Below, in pieces: positions 37,541 through 48,169 of a stretch of 64,000 bases of DNA. Numbering within the stretch: the first letter of the stretch is position 1; every line of letters starts with the position of its first letter. A program made the translations under genes and the position numbers. Below the pieces are notes generated by a model. It was given only the letters and a program-made list of their open reading frames with translations, had not been told where the DNA came from and made no database searches. This stretch comes from a bacterium (GTDB lineage: Bacteria > Hinthialibacterota > Hinthialibacteria > H5-UNCL2), in assembly GCA_015075175.1 (NCBI GenBank), contig JABTUV010000004.1:1-64000 (forward strand), read 5' to 3'.

Positions 37541-38928
37541 GGGCGTGCCCCCTGTAAACTTTACCAGTGGGAATGTTAGGATCTCCGGTCAACAGGAGGT
37601 CCAAGATGAAGAGGAGTCGGTACAACGAGGAGCAGATCATCCGGATTCTGCGGGAGGCGGAGGCCAACGGTCGTTCGGTGGCGGAGGTGCCCGCAAGCAG
37701 GGCATTAGCGAGCAGACCTTCTACCGCTGGCGTCGGAAGCTCGGGGAAATGAGCGTCCGGGAGGCCTGTCGGCTGCGGGAACTGGAGCGGGAAAACAGTC
37801 AGTTGAAGCGGATGGTGGCGGAGGGACCTGAGATCGAAACGATCAAGGGCTGTTAAGAAAAAGTGGTAACGGCGCAACAGCGTCGCGAGAGCGTGGACTT
37901 CGCCAAGCGACGCGGCCTCTCGAACGACGCGGTTGCGCCTTGCTTGAGATCAGCCGTCCCGGTTACCACTACCAGCCGCAGCGCGACGATACGGCCCTGG
38001 CCAGGCGCTTGGGCGAGATCGCCCGGGAGCGCAAGTGGGCCGGTTATCGCACCGCCTGGGGAGTGCTGAGGCTGGAAGGGGAAGTCATCCCCAAACGGGT
38101 GCACCGGGTGTGGCGCCAGGAAGCGCTTGTCCCAACCCAGGCGCAGGAAGCGCCGGCGACGTGGGAGGAGTCCAACCCCTTGCGGGGCCGAGTATCCGGA
38201 CCACGTCTGGACCTACGACTTCATGGAGGATGCCACCGCGAAGGCCGCAACCGGCGGTGTTGACGCTGGTGGATGAGTACACCCGCGAATGCCCGGTGAT
38301 CGAAGCGGATCGCAGGATGAAGGCCATGATGTGATCCGGGTGCTGGAGAGGGTGATGAGTGGGGAGACGCCCCGCAAGTACCTGCGCAGCGACAACGGCC
38401 CGGAGCTCATCGCCAAGGCGCTCTCGACCTGGCTGTCGAAGCGGGCGTAGAGACACACCACATCGATCCGGGCAGTCCGTGGCAGAACCTTCGGGGAGAG
38501 CCAACGGGCGGCTGCGGGACGAGTGCTTGAACCTGAACTGTTCCAGAATCTTTGAGGCGAAGGTGGTCGTCGAGGAGTGGCGCAAAGACTACACCTGGCC
38601 CGGCCGCACAGCAGCCTGGGTTACCGCACCCCGCGCAGCCCGCGCCGCCTGGCTGATGGATGGGGGCTCTGCCCCGAACCCCGGAGTTTATCGCTTTCCG
38701 GCCTCCCGGAGAGGGCCAACAAACGAAAGGCAGGGATGGACGTCCCCGCCCTCTCCGTACAGGCACACCGGCCACGGCGCTCGGGTCGCTCTCCAGCGGT
38801 TCTATCCTCCGGGCCGGCAAGAGAACTCTATCACGCGGGAGATGAGGTCGACAACTCCGCCCTGGTGGCGGGCATCATAACCCCGGAGGACTAACATTCC
38901 CCGTGGTAAACAAAATGGGGGCTGGACA
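37541..38928 (+). mobile_element. IS3-family (IS407-type) insertion, copy 2, in Rhs-B toxin region
   Basis: 1,388 bases with 4-bp target duplication GCAG (37537-37540 and 38929-38932). Terminal sequences match copy 1 (GGGCGTGCCCCCTGTAAAC at the left; GGGGGCTGGACA at the right). Both copies sit in toxin-coding parts of neighbouring Rhs genes, in the same orientation. Confidence 0.9.
37606..38656 (+). pseudogene. IS3-family transposase (orfA/orfB), many frameshifts, copy 2
   Basis: The better preserved copy. OrfA from 37606 reads MKRSRYNEEQIIRILREAEA, TFYRWRRKLGEMSVREACRL and RELERENSQLKRMVAEGPEI. OrfB pieces give LEISRPGYHYQPQRDDTALA, ERKWAGYRTAWGVLRLEG, LTLVDEYTRECPVIEAD, TPRKYLRSDNGPELIAKAL and RDECLNLNCSRIFEA, so all three catalytic D-D-E segments are recognisable but in different frames. 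IS407-type elements use one programmed shift between orfA and orfB; the additional breaks would inactivate it unless they are sequence errors. Confidence 0.87.
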
Positions 38929-40262
38929 GCAGACGGATGAGGATCATGGTGAATCGGTCGCCTTCCGCCCAACTTCCGTGGCGATTTCACATCAGCAAGT
39001 CTGCGATTCCCCCACAATAACGTCTTCGCCCGCCTTGGCTGCATCGACAACCTCGTCAAATCCCAATCCCTTCTTGATCACCTGAAGCCTCTTATCCCCA
39101 ACACAATGATCTTGCCAACGCCTTTCGTTACCACGTTGAGGCCTTCAAGGTCAATGTAAGTTACAGGATTGTTTAGGCAAACGTATAAAGCGCTTGTCCC
39201 TCCTCCAAGTCCGCAAGAGGGTACTGGTCTCTAGACATCAGCCGGCCTGTGCCAACATCAAACCAACGTCTCGAAAAATAGTAGAGATTTACGTCTAAAT
39301 CGAATTGCTTAGCGGTGATGCGACGTGTTGTTCTCGCGACTTCTCCGACGAATTGGCCAAACGCATCGTGGTGAAACCTTTGATCGCATATGAATGCACC
39401 ACTCGAGTTGCTAAGGGCGGACACAACCATGATCCGATCATAATGATAATAAATATCCTGCTTGTCCGGACTCGCCGCACTATAGGGTGAGGAGTAGGTA
39501 TAAACCGCCTCCATATTGATGTACCCAATACCAGGATAAGCAGTGTATGTCACCCTCTCCGTCCTAAACGGATCCCCCTCGTCCAACCCGTCCTGGTCCG
39601 AGTCATACTTCTCGTCCACCCGCAATTGGTCCAGCCCCAAGGTCTCGTAGCGCAGCCATTTCGACAGGCTCCAGTCCGGCGTGTCCTCGACGGCCCAATT
39701 GTCGTTCATGTAGACGACCTTCTGCGTCCGAGTCCCTCCGCACGCCGGACAGTAGTAGAACTCCACGCGCTTCCACGGCCGCATGTACAACATCCCCGTC
39801 TCATTGTACAACCTCCAATGCACAACTTTAATCAGCCGATTCTCATGGTCCCAACTGTACTCCCACCGCGTCCGCATCTCCCACCAACTCATCATCCACT
39901 CATCGTACAGTTCATCCTTGCGGATCAAGTTCCCATTCAGATCGTAAGTGTACTCCTCCTTATACCCATCCGTCCCATCGTCCCACGTGCGCTCGGTCAG
40001 TTGATTCAGGTCGTTGTACGTCAGCGCAAACGTCGTCGCGTTACTCACGTTGTCGGCGTGTACATGCTGCGTCCGGTTGCCCGGAGAACGGGGCAGGGAA
40101 GAAGGAGACGCGGTCAAAGACACGGCCATGACGTTGGCGCCCGGTACACGGAATGGGTCAGTACGGTGATGATAGTCCCGGAGGCCGGTGTGGCGCAACC
40201 TCTTTTGTGTATCAGTGGTTGGGTTGATTGCATGAAAAACCGGCGGGCGAAAGCGCCTTCAG

Positions 40263-40673
40263 CTACAGACCCAGCGCCGCCGCCAGCGGCTCGACATTCG
40301 CAGGCACGACCGTTGCAGGTTGACTGCCGGCCATCGCCGTCTCCGGGTCCTTCAACCCGTGGCCCGTCACGACCGCGACGACTTGCGCCGGTTGCCGGAA
40401 GAACCCGTCCCGCCCGAGTTTGATCAATCCCGCCACGCTCGCCGCCGACGCCGGTTCTACCGCGATCCCCTCCTCCTGCGCCAACAGCCGTTGCGCGGCG
40501 AGAATCTCCGCGTCCGACACGGCGGCGAAGAGACCCCCCGAGTCCTCCCGCGCCCGTAGGGCCCCCTGCCGGCTGGCCGGATTCCCGATCCGTATCGCCG
40601 TGGCCACCGTCTCCGGGTTCTCGACCGGACGCCCGCGCACCAGCGGCGCCCCAACGTCGGGACGCCGCCACAC
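40263..40673 (-). pseudogene. thrC: displaced 3' part of threonine synthase gene
   Basis: Encodes the C-terminal third of threonine synthase ([20 protein letters not shown] ... ATVVPANVEPLAAALGL, stop at 40263). Bases 40325-40650 duplicate 43447-43770 almost exactly. Only this copy holds the natural last 20-odd residues, and it lacks the PLP lysine region. It is the far side of the thrC gene split by the restriction-modification cassette. Confidence 0.85.
40325..40650. repeat. direct repeat (thrC sequence), left copy
   Basis: About 325 bases, roughly 96% identical and in the same orientation as 43447-43770; the two flank the XamI-type cassette. Differences include several one-base indels (for example CCCC here versus CCC at about 43590). 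Confidence 0.9.
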
Positions 40674-40761
40674 GCCTTAGGAAGCGCGACGGCGCCGTGC
40701 GATGCACTTGACGTTGCACGGTCGATGGGTAATCCTATCGCATTGCCGAAAGGTGGGCCTG

Positions 40762-41721
40762 ATGAAACCTCGACGGATCAACGCCGACAAGCCGCATCTC
40801 TGGAAGGCCGACATCGCCGCGTCCGTGGACCGGTTCAACGAATGGTTCATGAGTTTTGCCCCCGAAGCATTTCGGGCGACGCGGGTGGAGACGACGGAGC
40901 GGGTGAAGCGCGCGATCCTGGCAACCCACGATCTGCGAAACCTCGATGCAGCGACGTTAAGGGCGAACCCGGGGGCGCTGCCGACGCTTCGCATGTGTAC
41001 CGCACCGCCGCTCGCGGTCGACCGCCTGATCGGTTTGGCCTACGCCAGCAAGAATCTGATAGGTCGCATGGAGAAGGGAAAGCTGCCGGCCAAGATGCAG
41101 GGGGTCGAGCTCGACGCCGAGTTGGCGAAAGTCTGCGGCATCATCACGCGGCTCCTGGACCGCGACATCTTCCCCTGGCTCGACCATGGAACGGCTCCAA
41201 GCGGGCACGAGCGCGACCGAGCCTCCACCATCGTCGCCGACCGCTTGTGCAGTGCGGTAGCCAGCCCCATCGTCCGCAACGCGCAGGAGCAGCGCCAGCT
41301 CGCCATGATCGGCGACTATCTCGAAGGGCGGGGCTATCGCAAGCAAGCCCACCCGTCCGGCGCGCCGCTGAACGAGATGGAACCGGGCACGTACTGCCTC
41401 CGCATGAACGTGCCCATCGGGAGAACTCTCAGAGTCAATATTCCGGTCGACGTCGCAATCCAACCGCGACGGCCCCGTAGAGACCATCTGCCGATCCTGA
41501 TCGAAGCCAAGTCAGCCGGGGATTTCACCAACACGAACAAGCGCCGCAAAGAGGAGGCGATGAAGATCCATCAATTGCGGGCGACTTATGGAGAATCGGT
41601 TTGTTTCATACTTTTTCTCTGTGGATACTTCGGCAGCGACTACTTCGGCTACGAAGCTGCTGAGGGAATCGATTGGGTATGGGAGCACCGCATCGACGAC
41701 TTGGCGAAGCTGGGTGTATAA
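40762..41721 (+). CDS. XamI-family type II restriction endonuclease
   Basis: A 319-residue protein. The ATG at 40762 (MKPRRINADKPHLWKADIAA) follows AAGGTGG. The sequence matches my memory of the XamI family throughout: SVDRFNEWFMSFAPEAFR, NPGALPTLRMCTAPPLAVDR, TRLLDRDIFPWLDHGT, RASTIVADRLCSAVASPIVRNAQEQRQL and a PD-(D/E)xK-like segment LPILIEAKSAGDFTNTNKRR, where E-x-K lies in IEAKS. XamI is a SalI isoschizomer, so the predicted target is GTCGAC. The methylase starts 3 bases after the stop on the same strand. The cassette is inserted in thrC. A protective methylase is mandatory for survival if this enzyme is active. Confidence 0.9.
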   Translation: MKPRRINADKPHLWKADIAASVDRFNEWFMSFAPEAFRATRVETTERVKRAILATHDLRNLDAATLRANPGALPTLRMCTAPPLAVDRLIGLAYASKNLIGRMEKGKLPAKMQGVELDAELAKVCGIITRLLDRDIFPWLDHGTAPSGHERDRASTIVADRLCSAVASPIVRNAQEQRQLAMIGDYLEGRGYRKQAHPSGAPLNEMEPGTYCLRMNVPIGRTLRVNIPVDVAIQPRRPRRDHLPILIEAKSAGDFTNTNKRRKEEAMKIHQLRATYGESVCFILFLCGYFGSDYFGYEAAEGIDWVWEHRIDDLAKLGV

Positions 41722-41724
41722 CCA

Positions 41725-43324
41725 ATGATCGCGCGAAACGAAGGCTCCATTGAAGCGCGGCGGCAGGTCATACAGACCGCGCTTGACGCGCGCAAAGCAC
41801 CGGCCGAGAGGAACCGCTTGGGCCAGTTTGCCACTCCCTACACCCTGGCGGTCGACATCGCTGCGTACGTGCAGTCCGTAGCGGGCGGCAATCTTCAAGC
41901 GGTTCGCTTTGCGGATCCCGCCGTCGGCACGGGCAGCTTTTATTCCGCCGTGCTTGCCGTCTTTGGTCGTGAGCGGATCGAGAGCGCGATCGGCATTGAG
42001 CTGGACTCGGACTTTTGCGATGCCGCCCAAAGTCTCTGGTCGGAGTCCGGCCTCGAAGTGATAAGGGCCGACTTCACGCGCGTGGTTGCCAGCGCCCAGC
42101 GGCCCACGGCCCCCAACCTGATCCTGGCCAACCCTCCCTATGTCCGTCACCACCATATTAATCACGAGGACAAGGAGCGCTTGCAGTCGCTTACGCGCCG
42201 CACGACCGGCGTGAAGGTCCACGGCCTCGCCGGTTTGTACGTCTATTTTGTTCTGCTTGCCACGGAGTGGATGACGCCTGGCGGATACGCGGCCTGGTTG
42301 ATTCCGTCTGAATTCATGGATGTCAACTATGGCGCCGCGCTCAAAGAGCTTCTTGTCGAGGCCGTTACGCTGATCCGCACGCATCGCTTCGACCCGGATG
42401 ATGTGCAATTCGGCGACGCCTTGGTTTCCTCCGTCGTGCTCGTGTTTCGCAAGGCGCCCCCTCCGGTGGGACATGCAGTCGAATTCACGTTTGGAGGCAC
42501 GATCCGCGAACCCCACGCCTGCGATAGGATTCCGCTGGAAGTTCTGTGCGATTCGCGCAAGTGGACGGTCTATCCCAGCCATACTCGTAACGACCGTCGC
42601 CTGTCGGGCAACGGCGATGGTCCGACGTTGGGGGATATCTTCTCCATCCGGCGCGGGATTGCGACGGGTAATAACAAGTTCTTCGTGCTGGAGCGCCGTG
42701 AAGCCGAACACTACAACCTGCCAAAATGCTATCTGCGGCCGATCCTGCCCAGCCCGCGGTTTCTGAAAACCACTGTGATCGACGCGGACGACGACGGCTA
42801 TCCTTCTCGAACCTCAACTCTGCATCATCGATCGCGATCTGGCTGAGTCCGTGCTCCAGGCCCAATATCCGGCTTTGTGGAAGTACCTCGAGACTGCGAC
42901 GGCGTTGGGTGTGAAGGACGGGTATCTCGTTGGCAAACGGAGTCCATGGTACCAAACAGGAAGCGGCGCGATCCGGCGCCGTTCCTTTGCACGTACATGG
43001 GACGCGGCGCTGATGAGAAACGCCCCTTTCGGTTCATCTGGAATCGTTCGCAGGCCATCGCGACCAACCTCTACCTCATGCTCTATCCTGAGAACGGCCT
43101 GGAGAAGATGTTGCGACCACCCTGAACGCCAAGCGGATGTATTCAGCTGCTGGGTCAGGTAGCCAGGGCACGAACTGCGTGGGAAGGCCGCGTTTACGGC
43201 GGCAGCCTACAAGATCGAACCCAGCGAATTACCCGCATTTCCGCCGCGCCAATTGTCGAATGCTGGCCGAACTGCGGTCATCCGTGCAGCGGCAGGGGAA
43301 CTGTTTGGCGCAGGGAGAGTGTGA
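41725..43324 (+). CDS. adenine-specific DNA methyltransferase of the XamI/SalI type, frameshifted 3' part
   Basis: Cognate N6-adenine methylase. It has an N-terminal [19 protein letters not shown], the AdoMet motif [15 protein letters not shown] (about residues 62-76), IEL-x-D and the catalytic NPPYVRHHH (about residues 136-144), the Eco57I/SalI-like gamma order. The first 365 residues are in one frame; after about 42800 the frame changes several times ([49 protein letters not shown], then [13 protein letters not shown] to a stop at about 43324). All the expected C-terminal parts are present, so sequence errors are likely; a truly truncated methylase beside an active endonuclease would be lethal. 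It follows the endonuclease gene by 3 bases. Confidence 0.87.
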
Positions 43325-43446
43325 CTCCGCTGGTATGCGGCTGGCTGCGGTGCAAGATCGTACCGCTGGCGTCCCCGCCGGCTTCACCTACACCCTGCGT
43401 TCCCCACCACTGCCTCCACTTCCGCCCCTCACCACCGTCGGCCCTC

Positions 43447-43770
43447 CCTGCCGCCATCGCCGTCTCCGGTCCTTCAACCCGTGCCCGTCACGACCGCGAC
43501 GACTTGCGCCGGTTGCCGGAAGAACCCGTCCCGCCTGAGTTTGATCAATCCCGCCACGCCTGCCGCCGACGCCGGTTCTACCGCGATCCCTCCTCCTGCG
43601 CCAACAGCCGTTGCGCGGCGAGAATCTCCGCGTCCGACACGGCGGCGAAGAGACCCCCCGAGTCCTCCCGCGCCCGTAGGGCCCCCTGCCGGCTGGCCGG
43701 ATTCCCGATCCGTATCGCCGTGGCCACCGTCTCCGGGTTCTCGACCACGCCCCCGTGGACCAGCGGCGCC
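43447..43770. repeat. direct repeat (thrC sequence), right copy
   Basis: Partner of 40325-40650. It is the natural continuation of thrC from the right, ending where the inserted cassette begins (about 43446). Confidence 0.9.
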
Positions 43771-44456
43771 GCCCCTTCCGCTTGGAAGCCCAGCATCCGC
43801 GGCCGTCGGCTCACCTTCCCCGCCTCAAAGTAGCGGGTGAACCCCAGCCACGCCGCCGTGATGTTGCCCGCATTGCCGACCGGAATCGCCAGGAACTCCG
43901 GCGCATCACCCAAGGCGTCGCAAATCTCGTAGGCTACCGTCGTCTGGCCCGCAATCCGATCCGGGTTGACCGAGTTGACCAGCGCGACCGGGTACTTCTC
44001 GCACAGTTCACGCACCAACGTCAGCGCCCGGTCGAAGTTGCCCTCGATAGCTATTACCCGTGCCCCGTGGAGCAACGCTTGCGCCAGCTTGCCCTGAGCG
44101 ATCTTGCCCTGCGGAATGACGACCCCGCAGACCATCCCCGCCCGCGCCGCATAGGCCGCCGCGGAAGCCGACGTGTTGCCCGTCGAGGCGCACACGACTC
44201 GCGTATGCCCGCGCGCCTTCGCCCGGCTTACCGCGACCGTCATTCCCCGGTCCTTGAACGAGCCGGTCGGGTTCAAGCCCTCGCACTTGACCCACAAATC
44301 GACCAGGGGCGACACGCGCCGCGCCAGGCCGGGCGTGCGGATCAGCGGGGTGTTACCTTCCAAGAGCGTCACCACGCACGCCTCATCCACGGCGGGCAGA
44401 AAATTCCGGTAGTGGGCGATGATCCCCAGCCACTCGGTCGTCGCGGCGCCGGGCAT
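43447..44456 (-). CDS. thrC: threonine synthase, 3' end lost to the inserted cassette
   Basis: PLP enzyme converting O-phosphohomoserine to threonine. It starts [20 protein letters not shown] at 44456, 2 bases after the hom stop. The PLP lysine is in [12 protein letters not shown], the substrate region in [19 protein letters not shown] and the PLP phosphate loop in [12 protein letters not shown]. The frame is clean to about 43600, where one C is missing relative to the left repeat, and then homology to thrC continues in the next frame to about 43447. The last 20-odd residues are absent; they exist only at 40263-40325. The gene as sequenced would give a protein truncated at its C-terminus; whether it still functions is unclear. 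Confidence 0.9.
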
Positions 44457-44458
44457 CG

Positions 44459-45755
<1,297 letters not shown>

Positions 45756-45763
<8 letters not shown>

Positions 45764-46703
45764 GGCCAGTAATCCTTACGTTTGGGACTCGTCCGTTAAC
45801 CATCTGAGCAATCTGACGGCATCGTTGAAAGATACTCTCAGAACTGGCTCGACAAAGGCCGAGAAGGCTGAAATCTTGAACGGTATGCGACGCCAGCGCT
45901 GTGCCCATCCAGAGGGCCTCGCGAAGCCGCTCGAGCGACAGGTCTGGCCCTGACTGCGCCAAGTAACCGAGAAACCCGCCCGCGAAGGTGTCGCCTGCGC
46001 CGGTAGGGTCTTTGACGTCCCGTAGCGGCAACGCCGGCGCGGCCACGACGCCCTCCGCGCCGTGCACGGTCGCCCCATGCCCACCCCGCTTTAACACTAC
46101 GAAACGAGGCCCGTCTTTCAAAATCCGGTCGGCGGCCTCCGGTAAATTTTTAACACCCGTCAATTGCTGGATTTCAGCTTCATTGATGAATAACAAATCT
46201 ATCTTGGCGATTACGTCGTGGAGGAGGTCCGGCTGGATCTTAATCCAGTAGTTCATCGTATCAAGCGCAACAATTGTTTTTTCAGTTAGTTGAGAAAGTA
46301 CTCGGAGCTGCAGTGCCGGGTGGATGTTGCCCAGAAAGAGATACGGCGCTGAGCGATAGTCTTCAGGGATGTCGGGGCTGAAAGACTCGAATACACCCAG
46401 GTGTGTATCGACCGTGATTGCTCTGTCCATGGCCCCTTCGTAGTAGCCCTTCCAATGAAACGTGGTACCATCCTGCCTGTGCACGCCGGCCAGGTCGATT
46501 CCGCGAGAGGCCAAGAGATCGAGGTGGGCTTGGGGAAAGTCCCGCCCGATTACGCCCACGATGCCCACCTGGGTGAAGTAACTGGCGGCGACGCCCGCGT
46601 AGCAGGCCGATCCCCCCAGGATTCGCTCATGCTCGCCGTAGGGCGTGCGGACGGAATCGAGAGCGACCGAGCCGACAATTACGAGGTCCGGAGTCTTGCA
46701 CAC
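45756..46703 (-). CDS. PfkB-family carbohydrate/nucleoside kinase
   Basis: A 315-residue cytoplasmic kinase. It starts from GTG at 46703 (MCKTPDLVIVGSVALDSVRT). The PfkB signature DPTGAGDTFAGGFLGYLA lies near residue 240 and holds the catalytic Asp; GGSACYAGVAASYF is the N-terminal Gly-Gly substrate motif. The substrate may be a sugar or a nucleoside and is not readable. It overlaps hom by 8 bases (ATGAGTGA), so it is co-translated with the threonine genes, a context in which homoserine kinase is otherwise missing; a homoserine-kinase role is possible but speculative. AT-rich patches (about 46140-46310) interrupt GC-rich coding sequence as in hom. Confidence 0.88.
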
Positions 46704-46898
46704 GTGTCTTGCCTCGCGTTTACTGGATAGGGACGTCTCTTGTGTCTCCCGGCAACCGGCCGGGAAGCGGAATGAATCGAAATCAAGCCGCGATCATGGC
46801 CGAGCGGCGCGTCGGTTCCGCCGCCGGATAGGGGGAGAGGTATTCCGCCGGCGCCTTGGGGGGCCGGACGCCGGCTTGTCCAACGTAGGGATTCACGC

Positions 46899-47453
46899 TC
46901 ACTGCACGTCCCGCAGGATTCCCACCAGCGGGAGATTGCGATACTTCTCCGCGTAGTCCAGTCCGTATCCGACCACGAAGCGGTCGGGGACCGTGAAACC
47001 CACGTACTTGGGCTCGCGGATTTCGCTGGACCGCTGCTTCTTCTTGGAGCAGAACACCGCCGTCTCGAACGACGCGGGATTCTTGCGCGCAATCCACTGC
47101 TGCGCATAGGCGATGGTGTTGCCGGTATCCAGGATGTCCTCCACCAGGATCACGTCGCGCCCCTCGATGTCGTCCAGGCTGCGCTCACCGACCTTGGGGC
47201 GGATCAGCGGCTTGGTCCCGCGGCTGTAATTGGTGATGGTCAAGAAAGCAAACTCCAGCGGGAGATCAATCGACCGAACCAGATCCGACAGAAAGATCAC
47301 CGAACCCTTCAAGAGGCTGACCATCAGAAGGTCCTTGCCGGCGTAATCCTCCGTAATCTGGCGGCCCAGGTCCTTGATGCGCTTGATGATGTCCTTCTCT
47401 TCCACAAGCACTTTTTCAATGTCGTAAGTGAGAATCCCGGATTTCTTGTTCAT
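46899..47453 (-). CDS. hpt: hypoxanthine phosphoribosyltransferase
   Basis: A 184-residue purine-salvage enzyme making IMP/GMP from hypoxanthine/guanine and PRPP. It has the PRPP loop DVILVEDILDTGNTIAYA (about residues 98-115), the diphosphate loop LLKGSVIFLSDLVR and the flexible-loop region ITNYSRGTKP. The C-terminal PDRFVVGYGLDYAEKYRNLP holds the base-binding aromatic and Asp. Length is typical. It has its own good promoter (47549-47577). A small GC-rich hairpin lies about 140 bases beyond its stop (46748-46764). Confidence 0.96.
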   Translation of the reverse strand: MNKKSGILTYDIEKVLVEEKDIIKRIKDLGRQITEDYAGKDLLMVSLLKGSVIFLSDLVRSIDLPLEFAFLTITNYSRGTKPLIRPKVGERSLDDIEGRDVILVEDILDTGNTIAYAQQWIARKNPASFETAVFCSKKKQRSSEIREPKYVGFTVPDRFVVGYGLDYAEKYRNLPLVGILRDVQ

Positions 47454-47548
47454 CGTGGACGAAGACGCGGTCCCGCCTTGGCTCCCTTCGCATGGATGTT
47501 GTGAGGGCGTCGATATCGCCGACTCGGCCCGAAAAAGAGCGAACCACG

Positions 47549-47577
47549 ATTATATTGGGCAGGGATCTCCAAGTCAA
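47549..47577 (-). promoter_or_regulatory. strong sigma-70 promoter of hpt
   Basis: Minus-strand TTGACT (47572-47577) and perfect TATAAT (47549-47554), spacing 17, about 95 bases before the hpt ATG. The best sigma-70 match seen in the window. Confidence 0.7.
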
Positions 47578-47652
47578 GCGAAAAGCGGTATTAGCAGCGT
47601 CTTGGGAGTAGGCGCGGGGGCCGGCTGGCAGTTGGAGGATGTCGAAAAGCAG

Positions 47653-47681
47653 TTGATTTTGACTGGGGCGGAGACTATAAA
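47653..47681 (+). promoter_or_regulatory. promoter of tRNA-Leu
   Basis: TTGATT (47653-47658) and TATAAA (47676-47681), spacing 17, ending 24 bases before the first base of the tRNA. Confidence 0.6.
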
Positions 47682-47705
47682 ATCCGACGGTGTCGACGCC
47701 TCCCT

Positions 47706-47790
<85 letters not shown>

Positions 47791-47923
47791 CTTCTTATCT
47801 CGACCTGCGGGAATGTTTCTCAGCTCCAAGCGGCGCCTGACGTTGCTCATGGTCGAGCCGTTTGTGAGACTTAGTTGCACATTCCATGAGTGTCGTGTAC
47901 CTACATTGACGCATGGGAAATCC

Positions 47924-48054
47924 TGTGGATAATGTCTGGGCAGAATCTTCTCGGGCAGACCAATCCGTTCCATAACGCTAGGTATTTTAGGTACTTGCAT
48001 CGTTTAAGAATACCAGAAGCGACTTATCCACAAGCCGGTGTTTCACGTGAAACA
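47924..48054. other. candidate replication origin / partition region: two DnaA boxes and parS
   Basis: Two perfect 9-base DnaA boxes in opposite orientation (TGTGGATAA at 47924-47932; TTATCCACA at 48024-48032) flank a locally AT-rich stretch (about 47970-48015). A perfect 16-base parS palindrome, TGTTTCACGTGAAACA, lies 6 bases further at 48039-48054. The region is intergenic, between tRNA-Leu and lipBA. No dnaA, dnaN, parA, parB, rsmG or mnmG is in the window, so origin function rests on the sites alone. Confidence 0.55.
48039..48054. promoter_or_regulatory. parS centromere site (ParB binding)
   Basis: TGTTTCACGTGAAACA, identical to the consensus chromosomal ParB site. Such sites usually cluster near oriC. 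The MFHVKH peptide it encodes, often the start of rsmG, is not followed by an rsmG-like sequence here. Confidence 0.85.
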
Positions 48055-48169
48055 TTTGTCCGCAAACGGATCCTTTCCGGCATCGCAAGTGTTTAGGATC
48101 TGCCGCATGACGAGCCGTTGTCCGGCAATTGGGAAGTGCGGGGCGGTCTTTTGCCCTTGGCGGCGCACC

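Larger units (their letters stand above)
37267..40080 (-). pseudogene. Rhs-B: Rhs core fragment plus His-rich toxin end, interrupted by IS copy 2
   Basis: A paralogue of Rhs-A. From 40080 downward it reads GNRTQHVHADNVSNATTF, the shared YD region with WKRVEFYYCPACGGTRTQKV, and the core end RRWFDVGTGRLMSRDQ and CLNNPVTYIDLEGLN (two frame shifts near 39175 and 39070). The divergent C-terminus begins VIKKGLGFDEVVDAAKAG. IS copy 2 (37541-38928) interrupts it. Without the IS the frame would run HHDPHPSA|GEGGRPHYH across the junction, a His-rich motif split exactly by the insertion, then HVFYSFAAALSFTHHAEG and an acidic tail ending at 37267. The toxin class is unnamed; the His cluster suggests a metal-dependent nuclease. 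The N-terminal half is absent. Confidence 0.78.

Noticed and set aside
33441-38656. Frame breaks in the IS3-type copies considered as programmed orfA/orfB frameshifting only
   Set aside because: There are six or more breaks per copy, at different places in the two copies; one programmed shift cannot explain them.
40263-44456. Two threonine synthase genes (paralogues)
   Set aside because: The two pieces are complementary parts of one gene sharing an identical stretch of about 325 bases; neither is complete.
46748-46764. GC hairpin (CCCGGC/GCCGGG) downstream of hpt as an intrinsic terminator
   Set aside because: The stem is only 6 bp and no T-run follows on the hpt strand; too weak to list as a terminator.
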